A model generated the notes under the pieces. It was not told the DNA's origin and did not search any database. It worked only from the letters and a program-made list of their open reading frames with translations. This document shows, piece by piece, positions 7,227 to 14,412 of a stretch of DNA of 41,675 nt. Within the stretch, counting starts at the first letter, position 1, and the number at the start of each line of letters is the position of its first letter. A program made the translations under genes and the position numbers. Source of the stretch: a virus; IMG/VR virus record IMGVR_UViG_3300045256_000251, positions 1 to 41,675 of that record. The stretch is one strand, 5' to 3'.

Positions 7227-7513
7227 GCGGCAATCTGGGCGCGGAAAGGCGGTTGTTTCGCGCGATGCCCCCGGCCCAGTGCAGCTGCCCGGCCCCACGC
7301 GCCACCGTGGCCTGTTGCCCTGGCGTGCAGCTGCGGGGTACTACCGCCGGCGTGAGGATGCAGACGCGGTGGAGGAGATGCAGCGGCGCGGCATGCGGTG
7401 CAAGTACAGCAAGGCCGCGTGAGGGGGTATACCCGGCCCCGGGTGGCCCCCCAGTCGCACGCCGACCTGGTTCATAGTGCCGTCGTGGAGTTTTTCACGA
7501 TCCTGAAGCTACC

Positions 7514-7573
7514 CTCCACCATGCCTATCTCTGGTTCGCGTAAACGAACACAAGGAGATACCCTGTGGTGGAG
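7514..7573. other. Sixty-base nested inverted repeat
   Basis: Three nested perfect arms lie within 60 bases. The outer pair is CTCCACCA (7514-7521) with TGGTGGAG (7566-7573). The middle pair is TATCTC (7526-7531) with GAGATA (7555-7560). The inner pair is GTTCG (7534-7538) with CGAAC (7545-7549). Internal loops are 4/5 and 2/5 bases. No coding sequence spans it. It could be a structured leader RNA, a cruciform or a recombination site; which one is not decided by the sequence. Confidence 0.5.
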
Positions 7574-7653
7574 TGTGGCCCCGTGGCAGCGAATTGGAAG
7601 CCCACCTGCGAGCCGACGACTGCGGTTGCGCGCCGACCCCGTCCGAACCGGGA

Positions 7654-7696
7654 GTATAGCTATACCTCCGGTATAGGACGGGCTCGGTGGTATACC
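7654..7696. promoter_or_regulatory. Cluster of TATA-cored palindromes (operator-like)
   Basis: GTATAGCTATAC (7654-7665, perfect), GGTATAGG (7670-7677, imperfect) and GGTATACC (7689-7696, perfect) lie within 43 bases. They are 69 bases upstream of the first rightward membrane ORF. A further GGGTATACCC is at 7425-7434. Repeated GGTATACC-type sites suggest a dimeric regulator binding over a promoter; the regulator is unknown. Confidence 0.4.
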
Positions 7697-7764
7697 TGCG
7701 ATCCGCATGACTTGGGAGCGCTGTAACCCGGTCGCCCGCCCCGGCCGCTACTTGGGGTCTTGCC

Positions 7765-8019
7765 ATGCTACCCGACCCGCTTCTGCTGATCCTCGCCCTC
7801 TTCATCGCCCTCATGAGTGCAGCCATTGGTTTTATGACCTGGTACTCGTGGCGGCGTGAGAAGCACCTGAACAGGTCTGCCGTCAAGGCGGCGGCGCAGG
7901 CGGCCGGGTGTGAGCGTGAACGCATCGTTTGGTAGCTGCGGCGGGAGGCGGCCGCTGACCCAAGCGCGGCGGAGGCGGTGGGCCGCGTCGCCGACCTGAT
8001 CGCGAAAGGGGAGCACTGA
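7765..8019 (+). pseudogene. Small membrane-protein gene with one in-frame TAG
   Basis: Translation from ATG 7765 gives MLPDPLLLILALFIALMSAA and then IGFMTWYSWRREKHLNRSAV, a single transmembrane helix with a basic inner flank. It stops at a TAG (7933-7935) after 56 residues. The same frame then continues with good codon use (mostly G/C in third position) as LRREAAADPSAAEAVGRVAD, ending LIAKGEH at TGA 8017-8019. The AAAGGGGAG ribosome-binding site of the next ORF lies inside this extension, which supports an ancestral or real end at 8019. It may be a nonsense-mutated gene, a readthrough product, or a short protein with a decayed tail. Confidence 0.5.
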
Positions 8020-8021
8020 CT

Positions 8022-8294
8022 ATGAGGCGCGACCTGATCCTGGTGTCCGTTGCCGTCTGCGCGGTGCTTCTGGTCCAGTTCGTGGGCTACCTGGTCTGGC
8101 TCTGGGTGCGGGCGCTGGGCCGCGAGGCGACGCTGGTGATCTTGACCGTCTGCCTGGTCCTGCTGGCCGAGGCGATCGGCTTCCTCATCTGACTGGGACT
8201 GCGGGCCTGGGTCAGGAGGCGGCGCGAGGGCGAGAGCACCTCGACGATCGAGAGGGCGAAGAATGTGGAGGAGAAGTTTGGCGGCTGGGCTTGA
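8022..8294 (+). pseudogene. Small two-helix membrane-protein gene with one in-frame TGA
   Basis: ATG 8022 follows AAAGGGGAG with good spacing, 2 bases after the stop of the previous frame. The product MRRDLILVSVAVCAVLLVQF, VGYLVWLWVRALGREATLVI, LTVCLVLLAEAIGFLI has two hydrophobic helices and stops at TGA 8190-8192 after 56 residues. The frame continues LGLRAWVRRRREGESTSTIE, RAKNVEEKFGGWA to TGA 8292-8294, again with coding-like composition. As in the gene before it, the stop is followed by CTG. A holin-like or membrane-associated role is possible but unproven. Confidence 0.5.
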
Positions 8295-8394
8295 CCCTCC
8301 GGGTCGTTTCGCCGCCAGCTTCTTGATGTTGGAGGAGATCGACTCAACTGATGACACCTTCTGAAGCAGCGTGCGTCGCCGCGCCACTTCGCGG

Positions 8395-8853
8395 TCACAG
8401 CTCATTCCCTTCCTCGTCGTAGAACCGTTCTTTCCCTTTTCGGTCAGCCAGCGCGTAGTAGCGGTTCTCGCTGTCCCAGGTTGCCCCCCTGCGGACCAGT
8501 TCGTCGATGCGATCGGCCCTCTTCTCCAGCTCCCACCTGAGCTTCTCCTCCTCGATCTCGGCGAAGAGTATCCACATCTCCGCCTCTTCGTGGCTGGCGA
8601 ATTTCGGGATCAGCTTCTTGTGACGCTTCTCGTGGCACGCAGCACAGAGCGTCACGAGGGCATAAGCAGGGTATTCCCAGGGCTTCTTGCCCGTGACGTA
8701 GTGCTCGTGGTGGCAATGTATTTTGACGCCGGTTTTGCTGCAATCTACGCAGGTGCGGCGGTCGCGTTCATAGATTTCCGCCCGCTTCTCCTTCCATTCC
8801 GGCCTCTCAAGCTGCCTCCTGTACCACTCCTTCGTGTCCATTGCCACCCCCAT
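8395..8853 (-). CDS. HNH endonuclease
   Basis: A 152-residue HNH nuclease. TCVDCSKTGVKIHCHHEHYV supplies two zinc cysteines (C35, C38) and the catalytic H-H pair (H48/H49), and LVTLCAACHEKRH supplies the second cysteine pair (C70, C73) and the closing H78. This is the beta-beta-alpha metal fold that cuts double-stranded DNA. The C-terminal 70 residues are charged and helical. ATG 8853 has a GAGGGGG site. An internal ATG at 8841 (MDTKEWYRRQ) is an alternative and gives the more typical N-terminus. In phages such genes either assist packaging or are free-standing homing nucleases. This one is about 19 kb from the terminase, so homing or accessory use is more likely. Confidence 0.9.
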   Translation of the reverse strand: MGVAMDTKEWYRRQLERPEWKEKRAEIYERDRRTCVDCSKTGVKIHCHHEHYVTGKKPWEYPAYALVTLCAACHEKRHKKLIPKFASHEEAEMWILFAEIEEEKLRWELEKRADRIDELVRRGATWDSENRYYALADRKGKERFYDEEGNEL

Positions 8854-8886
8854 TCGCCCCCTCGCAGCTTAACGGGGGCAGTCCTA

Positions 8887-9027
8887 TCAACTCCGGCCGC
8901 GCCCGCTGACCTTGTCGCTGTCCACCCGCCCGGCGCCGTCTAGGTGACCATGGGCGGCCGGGGCCGGCGCCTTCTGTTTAGGGGCGGGCGCCCCCGCGAT
9001 GGCCGTCACGAGAACCAGCCCGAGCAT
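8887..9027 (-). CDS. Small secreted peptide
   Basis: A 46-residue peptide, MLGLVLVTAIAGAPAPKQKA then PAPAAHGHLDGAGRVDSDKV. The start has a near-perfect AAGGAGG ribosome-binding site. The first 13 residues form a short signal peptide with an A-G-A type cleavage region, leaving a small Pro/Ala-rich mature peptide. The gene overlaps the 3' end of 8978-9394 by 50 bases in another frame, typical of coupled phage genes. No family is recognised. Confidence rests on the ribosome-binding site and signal peptide. Confidence 0.5.
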   Translation of the reverse strand: MLGLVLVTAIAGAPAPKQKAPAPAAHGHLDGAGRVDSDKVSGRGRS

Positions 9028-9394
9028 CCTTGCCCTCCTTTACCGCCACCGGCGCCTGCGTCCGCCGCAGGACGCCGTTGTCCGGCTCGCCGTACAGGCG
9101 GAACCCGCCGCCGGGGTGGCGGGCCACCAGCATGTGGCCGCTCTCGCCGCCCGGCCCGAGGCGGCCCAGCATCAGCACGCCGTCCTTGTAAGACCACGCC
9201 CTCTCGTTGAACCAGACGACGCCGCCGACGTGCGTGGCGTTGGCGATAGTTTCCCGGCAGGTGCCGTCCGCCGAGAACTGGTAGAGGTCGTCGTTGATCC
9301 GCCAGCAGCCCACGAACTCCTCGGCGCGGATCGGCCTGTTGGGGCTCGGCGGCGGGGCCACCATCACGGACAGGAGCAGCATCACGGTGAGCAT
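8978..9394 (-). CDS. Secreted hypothetical protein
   Basis: A 138-residue protein with an N-terminal signal peptide (MLTVMLLLSVMVAPPP) and a small beta-rich body: EEFVGCWRINDDLYQFSADG, TCRETIANATHVGGVVWFNE, RAWSYKDGVLMLGRLG and HMLVARHPGGGFRLYGEPDN. The alternating strands with a Cys-Trp opening recall small lipocalin-like or beta-barrel exported proteins, but no family can be named. The ATG at 9394 follows GGGAGG. The gene is divergent from the sigma factor at 9541, so a shared promoter region lies in 9395-9540. Confidence 0.75.
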   Translation of the reverse strand: MLTVMLLLSVMVAPPPSPNRPIRAEEFVGCWRINDDLYQFSADGTCRETIANATHVGGVVWFNERAWSYKDGVLMLGRLGPGGESGHMLVARHPGGGFRLYGEPDNGVLRRTQAPVAVKEGKDARAGSRDGHRGGARP

Positions 9395-9540
9395 CACAAA
9401 CCTCCCAGCGCTCGCGGCCTCCGGAGCATCCTCATGCTGCCAGTGTAGCACGGCGGCCACCCTGATATTCCCCGCGCGTGGCCCGGTATAATGCCTGAGA
9501 CACAACCCCTCCCACACGTCCCATTCTGAGGAAGAACTGC

Positions 9541-10119
9541 ATGGCTGGCACGGAAGCCCCCTCGCTCCCCGCCGACGTTGCGCCCGTGGATGATGGCGCC
9601 GTCGCGATCGACGTGTCCAAGCACTTCGGCCTGGCCCACGCGGTCGCCTGGAGGTATCGGCGCTGGGCCGAGCAGCTGGGGCTCACGCTCGACGACATCA
9701 CCTCCACCGCCTACTACGGCCTGCTGCTCGGGGCTAAGAGCTACGACCCCGCGCGCGGCGTGAAGCCCAGCACGCACATGACCACCTGGGCCGTTGGCGC
9801 CGTCCGCAACTCGCTGCGCCGCTGGAGGATCCTCCACCCCCTGCCGGCCGGAGACGACGGCGAGGAGTTGGAGATCCGCGCTAAGCCCGAGCCGGACTTG
9901 GCCACGCGGCTGGAGATCGCGGACGCCGTCCGGAAGGCGCTGCCGCCGCGCGAGGCGCTCATCGTCCTGAGGCACTTCGGCTTTCTGACGGGGGAGGCCG
10001 AGACGCTGGCGGCGATCGCGGAGGACCTCGGCGTCGGCCGCGAAAGATGCCGACAGCTGCTGGAGCGGGCGACCGAGCGGCTCTCCGGCGTGAGGGCGCT
10101 CCAGCAGCTGGCCGACTGA
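9541..10119 (+). CDS. Sigma-70-family RNA polymerase sigma factor
   Basis: A 192-residue sigma factor with region 2 and region 4 only. Region 2 is HAVAWRYRRWAEQLGLTLDD, ITSTAYYGLLLGAKSYDPAR, then THMTTWAVGAVRNSLRRW, which carries the core-binding and -10-melting helices. Region 4 is LPPREALIVLRHFGF...TLAAIAEDLGVGRERCRQLLE, a helix-turn-helix for -35 recognition. The GVGRERCRQLLERA wording is like primary and sporulation-type sigmas rather than ECF sigmas. A GAGGAAG site precedes ATG 9541. It is one of the few rightward genes and would redirect host RNA polymerase to phage promoters. Confidence 0.92.
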   Translation: MAGTEAPSLPADVAPVDDGAVAIDVSKHFGLAHAVAWRYRRWAEQLGLTLDDITSTAYYGLLLGAKSYDPARGVKPSTHMTTWAVGAVRNSLRRWRILHPLPAGDDGEELEIRAKPEPDLATRLEIADAVRKALPPREALIVLRHFGFLTGEAETLAAIAEDLGVGRERCRQLLERATERLSGVRALQQLAD

Positions 10120-10201
10120 CCGCCGCCCAGCACACTCAGAAGAACTCCCAGGAGCCAACAACGGCGGCCCCGGTCAGGTGCAGCTTCTGGTTCGCCTTCG
10201 A

Positions 10202-10519
10202 CTATCTTCGCGAGACTCGGCCAACGCCAACAACACGCCCACCTTCGAGAATGTCGAACTCCGCGCCGAGGGCAAGTGCATCGTAGCAGACCTCCGGCTC
10301 GTAGACGAACCGAACCGTGGCGTAGGTGCTTCCGCCAGGTGCAAGCGGCTCGTCAGGACCATCGACGAACTCGACGCCCAACACCTCGCCATCGCCACCG
10401 CGAACCCGAAAATGCGGCCGGTAATGAGTTGGGGTGTCGGTCGAGAGGCAAATAGGAGTCCGTCGCCCGCCTTTATCGGTTGGCAATAGTTCGATCAGGA
10501 CCTCGGCGAATCCAGTCAT
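10202..10519 (-). CDS. Stand-alone EF-Tu C-terminal-domain-like protein
   Basis: A 105-residue protein that reads like the last beta-barrel of elongation factor Tu without the GTPase. FAEVLIELLPTDKGGRRTPI matches the EF-Tu segment around the E-V-Y-x-L-x-K-x-E-G-G-R-H-T-P motif. HYRPHFRV matches G-Y-R-P-Q-F, and ALGAEFDILEGGRVVGVGRV matches the final F-x-I-R-E-G-G-x-T-V-G-x-G-x-V. In EF-Tu this domain contacts tRNA and EF-Ts. Stand-alone copies are known as small conserved bacterial proteins of uncertain role. The gene converges on the sigma factor. The ATG lacks a clear ribosome-binding site, and the region before it can form alternative hairpins. Confidence 0.75.
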   Translation of the reverse strand: MTGFAEVLIELLPTDKGGRRTPICLSTDTPTHYRPHFRVRGGDGEVLGVEFVDGPDEPLAPGGSTYATVRFVYEPEVCYDALALGAEFDILEGGRVVGVGRVSRR

Positions 10520-10551
10520 CGTTTTGTAGGCGAACTTGTTATGATGCCGCT

Positions 10552-10611
10552 CTGGCGCGGCCTAGCACGGCGGATCGTTACAGGTTCTTGCCGCGCCAGC
10601 CGTAGGCTGGC
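10552..10611 (-). promoter_or_regulatory. Attenuator-like pair of mutually exclusive stems
   Basis: CTGGCGCGGC (10552-10561) is a perfect complement of GCCGCGCCAG (10590-10599). The latter overlaps GCCAGCC (10595-10601), which itself pairs perfectly with GGCTGGC (10605-10611) around GTA. Only one stem can form at a time. The element lies between the end of the structural operon (10684) and the start of the EF-Tu-like gene (10519). It could be the operon terminator, a leader attenuator for that gene, or both. Confidence 0.45.
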
Positions 10612-10683
10612 TAGGCTAACAGACCGACCCGCCGCTGTCAAAGAGTACCCAGGGAAAAACGTCCCCCTGCACTACTGACCACA

Positions 10684-12030
10684 TCACTGCCCGCCGTACA
10701 TCTGCCGCAGGAGGTCGCCCAGCGCCGTCGCCTCCCGCTGGTACTGCTGCCGCTGCCTGTCGCTGGTGAAGAACGGGACCAGGTCGCCGTAGCCGTGCCA
10801 CCAGCCGGCGCCGGGGAGGTTGATGTCCTGAGCGTGGACGACCTGCCCGCCCGGCAGCGTGACCGCCCGCGTCTCCTGCCAGCCGCCCGGGTCGCGGCGG
10901 AGGTGGTACCGGGCGCCGCCGAAGGTCGTGTCCTGCTCGCCCCGGGGCAGCAGCTTGTCCGCCCGCCTCATGAACGCCTTGGCGACTGCCTCCTTGACGC
11001 CGGCGGCGTCGAGCCCCCCGCCGCCCCGCTCGCGCAGCGTCTTGGCGAACGCCGCGTCCTGGGCGAGTTCGGGGTTGTCCATCAGCTCCTTGACCAGGGC
11101 GTCCGCCGAGAACTTCGGCGCGCCCTCCTTGGGCGGCTGGGCGCCGGGCGGCAGGAAGCCCAGCCGGGCCAGCGCCGCCTCGCGCTCGGTGATCTTGCGG
11201 TTGCGCTCCGCCGCCGTCCCTTTCGACCCGGCGTCGATCTTCACCGCCGGCTCGCCCGCCTTCGGGGGCTGCTTGCTCTGGGCGAAGTCCTTGGTCGCCT
11301 CGCCGGCCGTCTCGGCGAACGCCTTGATCTTGTCGGCCGGCGCGCCCTGCGACGCCATCCCGGCGATGCCGGCGACGATCGGCGCCTGCAAGGTCGCCTT
11401 GCCGGCCGCCTCGGCCACGTCGCGCTGCGTCTGGCCGCGCTCGCGCTCCAGCTGGAGCGCCAGGGCGTCCTGCTGCGGGCCGCGTACCTTGGCGCCGTAC
11501 TCTTGCAGCGCCGCCTCCGCGCGCTTCGTGTCGCCCTGGAACGCCTGCTCGCCCAGCCCCATCGCCTTCAGGAACGCATCGACGGGGGCCTTGGCCGCCT
11601 GGTCCACGAGCGGCGCCAGCTGGGCGTTCGCCTGCGCGGCCAGGTGCGCCTGCGCCGCCGGGGAGTGCGCCTGGTCGAAGATCCCTAGCCCGAACGGCAG
11701 CCGGGTCGCGTTCGCCGCCCGCTGCCCGTCCTCCTGGGCGCGGCGGAGCATGGCGTCGATGGCGGCGGCATCGCCGGCCTGGGCGCGCTGGAGCATCCCG
11801 GAGGTGTCGCCGGAGAGGTAGTCGTTTGTCGCCTTCTGCATGGACGGCCCCTGCTGGCGCGCCGGCGCCAGCGAGCGCCAGTCGCCCTCCGCCGGCTCGT
11901 CGCCGGGGACCACCTTGCCGGCGGCGTCGATGCGCAGGCGCTTCGGCTGCCCCTGCATCCGCACCGCCGGCTGTGCGTTTTGCAGCTGGTCCACCCACGG
12001 CGCGCCGAAAAGCGTCGGGTCCACGTACAT
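10684..12030 (-). CDS. Ala/Gln-rich putative virion protein
   Basis: A 448-residue protein of unknown family, the last gene of the structural operon. The N-terminus MYVDPTLFGAPWVDQLQNAQ is followed by long alanine-rich helices and the C-terminus contains GGARYHLRRDPGGWQETRAV and AQDINLPGAGWWHGYGDLVP before a helical end. Long Ala/Gln/Lys helices in distal genes of short-tailed phage operons are typical of internal virion (ejection) proteins; that role is inference from composition and position. ATG 12030 has a GAGGGGTGAG site. Confidence 0.75.
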   Translation of the reverse strand: MYVDPTLFGAPWVDQLQNAQPAVRMQGQPKRLRIDAAGKVVPGDEPAEGDWRSLAPARQQGPSMQKATNDYLSGDTSGMLQRAQAGDAAAIDAMLRRAQEDGQRAANATRLPFGLGIFDQAHSPAAQAHLAAQANAQLAPLVDQAAKAPVDAFLKAMGLGEQAFQGDTKRAEAALQEYGAKVRGPQQDALALQLERERGQTQRDVAEAAGKATLQAPIVAGIAGMASQGAPADKIKAFAETAGEATKDFAQSKQPPKAGEPAVKIDAGSKGTAAERNRKITEREAALARLGFLPPGAQPPKEGAPKFSADALVKELMDNPELAQDAAFAKTLRERGGGGLDAAGVKEAVAKAFMRRADKLLPRGEQDTTFGGARYHLRRDPGGWQETRAVTLPGGQVVHAQDINLPGAGWWHGYGDLVPFFTSDRQRQQYQREATALGDLLRQMYGGQ

Positions 12031-12040
12031 GACTCACCCC

Positions 12041-12820
12041 TCAGACTGCGGAGAAGATGCCGCCCAGCAGCTGGCTCAGGATGCCGGACTGGACCTTGTT
12101 CCGCTCGATCTCCTCGTTCTGACGGGAGGCGAACTGCCCCTCCCGCGCCTTCTGCGCTTCGAGCACCTGCTGCGCGTTCCCCTGGGCCGCGTTCCACCGC
12201 AGTTGCTGCTCGGCCGCCGTGTTCCCCGCCAGGTTCTGGCCGAACATCGCGTTGTTGAGCGCCATCGCCAAGGGCGACCGGGAGCCGTACCCCTTCCCCG
12301 CCATGTCCTTGCTCAGCTGCGCCTGCCTGGACGCGAGGGCGGCGTCATTCTGCGCCCGCGTCGCGTTGACCTGGTTCTGGATGTCCATCTGGCTGTAGAT
12401 CGGGGCGTCGGAGATCGTGGGCTGCTGCCCGACCTGCCCCTGCCCACGGTAGCCCGACATCCAGCTGCCAGGCCCGCCGGCCAGGAGGTTCTGCGCGAAC
12501 GGCCAGATCTGCTCCCACCGCTGCTGCTTGAGCAGGTAGGGGTACTTCGAGGCGTCCGACTGCATCTGGGCGATCCGCGCCTGGTTGGCGTACCCCTCGC
12601 GCTGGACGCCGGCGTTCACGTCCACGCCGTAGCGCTGCGCCGCCAGTTGCGCGTCCTGGAGCTGCTTCTGGGACTTGATCTGCTGCTGCTGGTTGACGTA
12701 GTCCATCCCGCTCCGGCTGGCCACGTCAGGGTCCACCTGCGTGTACGGCGTCAGCAACTTTATGCCGCCGCCGCCACTGGTCGCGTTCAAGTTCCAGGGC
12801 ATGTACCCTTGCACGGGCAT
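12041..12820 (-). CDS. Gln-rich putative internal virion protein
   Basis: A 259-residue protein, MPVQGYMPWNLNATSGGGGI at the start, then a long glutamine-rich helical stretch (MDYVNQQQQIKSQKQLQDAQ, LAAQRYGVDVNAGVQ) and a C-terminal amphipathic tail SGILSQLLGGIFSAV. Repeated NAT/NAALASRQAQLSKDMAGKGY segments suggest coiled coils. The composition and its place between two other Gln-rich genes fit a set of ejection-type proteins that enter the host with the DNA. No family is named. The ATG follows GAGGTGACCC, the operon's usual ribosome-binding site. Confidence 0.75.
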   Translation of the reverse strand: MPVQGYMPWNLNATSGGGGIKLLTPYTQVDPDVASRSGMDYVNQQQQIKSQKQLQDAQLAAQRYGVDVNAGVQREGYANQARIAQMQSDASKYPYLLKQQRWEQIWPFAQNLLAGGPGSWMSGYRGQGQVGQQPTISDAPIYSQMDIQNQVNATRAQNDAALASRQAQLSKDMAGKGYGSRSPLAMALNNAMFGQNLAGNTAAEQQLRWNAAQGNAQQVLEAQKAREGQFASRQNEEIERNKVQSGILSQLLGGIFSAV

Positions 12821-12831
12821 GGGTCACCTCG

Positions 12832-13425
12832 TTAATGAGTGGCGGTAATTCCTGGCATGAAGTTCGGCCGGGCGCCGGCGTAGCCGTAATTCTTGGCCAC
12901 CTGGTACTCCCAGTCCTGCATCGCCCGCTCGACGTTGTTCATCGCCGGCATGAACGCGGCCGGGCGGCCGTAGGCGTTGTAGATCCGCGACCGCTCCGCC
13001 TGCCGCGCCTGCTCCAGGCCCGGGTGGGCCTGCTCCAGCCAGGAGCCGAAGCTGAGCCAGTCGCTGCGATCGACGCCGGCCGGCACCGTCGGCTGCCGGC
13101 CCCCACTTTGCTGCTGTTGCTGGGCCGCCGAACCCTGCCCCTGCTCGGACGGCGCCGTGGCCTGCTGCTGGGCCGGGTTGTAGTTGGCGCCGTGGCCGGA
13201 GAAGAAGTTCGCCTGGCCACGGTAGGGGGCGAAGTAGTCCACCAGCGGACTCGGCTGTGAGGCCGCCGGCTGCTGGGCCTGCTGAGTCGCGGCCGGCTGT
13301 TGCTGCTGCCCGCCCAGGTAGTTCGCCAGGGGGCTGCGCGGGGCTGAATACATGAGGCTGCGGTTCACCCAGCCCTGCTGCTGGGCCGGATCAACCATGC
13401 CACCAGTCATCGTCGATACGGCCAT
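12832..13425 (-). CDS. Gln-rich putative virion protein
   Basis: A 197-residue protein, very rich in Gln and Ala, with runs such as GGQQQQPAATQQAQQPAAS. It opens with MAVSTMTGGMVDPAQQQGWV and ends in a folded-looking block: DRSDWLSFGSWLEQAHPGLE then NAYGRPAAFMPAMNNVERAM and a tyrosine-rich tail. Low-complexity Gln regions join short conserved segments, as in phage internal or linker proteins. No homolog is recognised. A 60-base gap before it (13426-13485) contains CTGTACATATGATAC, which may be a promoter or operator. Confidence 0.7.
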   Translation of the reverse strand: MAVSTMTGGMVDPAQQQGWVNRSLMYSAPRSPLANYLGGQQQQPAATQQAQQPAASQPSPLVDYFAPYRGQANFFSGHGANYNPAQQQATAPSEQGQGSAAQQQQQSGGRQPTVPAGVDRSDWLSFGSWLEQAHPGLEQARQAERSRIYNAYGRPAAFMPAMNNVERAMQDWEYQVAKNYGYAGARPNFMPGITATH

Positions 13426-13485
13426 TGCTCACCCCGTCCTTGGCACTGTACATATGATACCTTGCCGGCGGCGAAAAAGCCATCC

Positions 13486-14412
13486 CTACAGGCCGAAGAA
13501 ATCGCTGACCGCGTTCGCAAGGTTCGACGTGACCCAGCCACTCAACTGCGCTAATTGTTCGTCCATGCCAAGGTGCTGGATGACCACGTCGCCGTGCCCC
13601 GCGAAACGGTCCACCTGCCCCATCGTCGCCTCGTAAAGCCTGAGATTTCTGTCATCAGTCTCCCCGTTCCCCAAGGTGAGGTAGATCAGGCGCACGCGCG
13701 AGAAGATGGGTCGCATCGTGTCCCAGTTGGCCAGCTCCGCGTCAACAAGCTGGGTTTCCGGGATGGCCGTTTTGTCCGGCGTTGAGTGCGCGTACAATTG
13801 GAGGTTGCCGAAACAATTGATGATCAGCGTCTCGCCCCCGGTCCAGTTGGCCGGGTCGCCGGACGGGTAATCCACGCTAGCTTCGCCGCCGTTAGTGGGA
13901 ATCGTCTGAGAAGAGTCGTGCGGCAACAAATTACTCAATAGCGACGCTCCCATTTCTACAAGAAACGGTGATATGAGCGACACGCCGCCGCTGCTCATCC
14001 TGTCCGCGACGCCGGACAGCGCCGCCGGGATAATCCCATGGTCCAGGATGAAAAACTGGTTTAAAATCACCGTTCGCGTGGCGCGCACCACGAAGTTCTG
14101 ACGGCCGAAGTATGCCGCCGGCTTAAAGTACACCGTGTCTACGAACGGAATGGCGCTGAAGCCGATCGGTATGGTGGACCCGGTCTGGTCCAGCCCGAAG
14201 TTCGACAGGACGAACGGGTCGTAGTCCAGGAACGTGGCCATGGACCCGTGGACCGGCAGGTACTCCGCGTCGGCACTTCGGAGCGGCCTCCCGGCCCAGG
14301 AGTAATCGGTCGGGTTCTGCAATCCTACCGGGGTATCCAATCCTCCCGGGAGGCGCGTGAAGGCGCGCCGCTTGCTGGGGAGCCTCAGCGGAGAATGTTG
14401 TTTCAGAGCCAC
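13486..14412 (-). CDS. Hypothetical structural-operon protein
   Basis: A 308-residue protein with balanced, globular composition, unlike its Gln-rich neighbours. Segments include VGLQNPTDYSWAGRPLRSAD, FLDYDPFVLSNFGLDQTGST, FFILDHGIIPAALSGVADRM and VRLIYLTLGNGETDDRNLRL. No catalytic motif or known fold is evident. The GTG start at 14412 overlaps the 3' end of the upstream gene by 10 bases in another frame, with no clear ribosome-binding site, so it is probably coupled. Tail or adhesion roles are possible from position only. Confidence 0.7.
   Translation of the reverse strand: MALKQHSPLRLPSKRRAFTRLPGGLDTPVGLQNPTDYSWAGRPLRSADAEYLPVHGSMATFLDYDPFVLSNFGLDQTGSTIPIGFSAIPFVDTVYFKPAAYFGRQNFVVRATRTVILNQFFILDHGIIPAALSGVADRMSSGGVSLISPFLVEMGASLLSNLLPHDSSQTIPTNGGEASVDYPSGDPANWTGGETLIINCFGNLQLYAHSTPDKTAIPETQLVDAELANWDTMRPIFSRVRLIYLTLGNGETDDRNLRLYEATMGQVDRFAGHGDVVIQHLGMDEQLAQLSGWVTSNLANAVSDFFGL

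Noticed and set aside
7300-7422. Plus-strand tail YYRRREDADAVEEMQRRGMR ending at 7422
   Set aside because: Charged and coding-like for about 30 codons, but with no start or ribosome-binding site nearby. At most a gene remnant.
7765-8294. Stop-codon reassignment in this phage
   Set aside because: Long intact genes elsewhere in the window end normally at TAG, TGA and TAA without readthrough, so a genome-wide recoding is not supported.
10552-10615. tRNA-like appearance of the hairpins near 10.6 kb
   Set aside because: No 7-5-5-5 bp cloverleaf, no TTC-type T-loop and no 3' acceptor pairing could be laid out.
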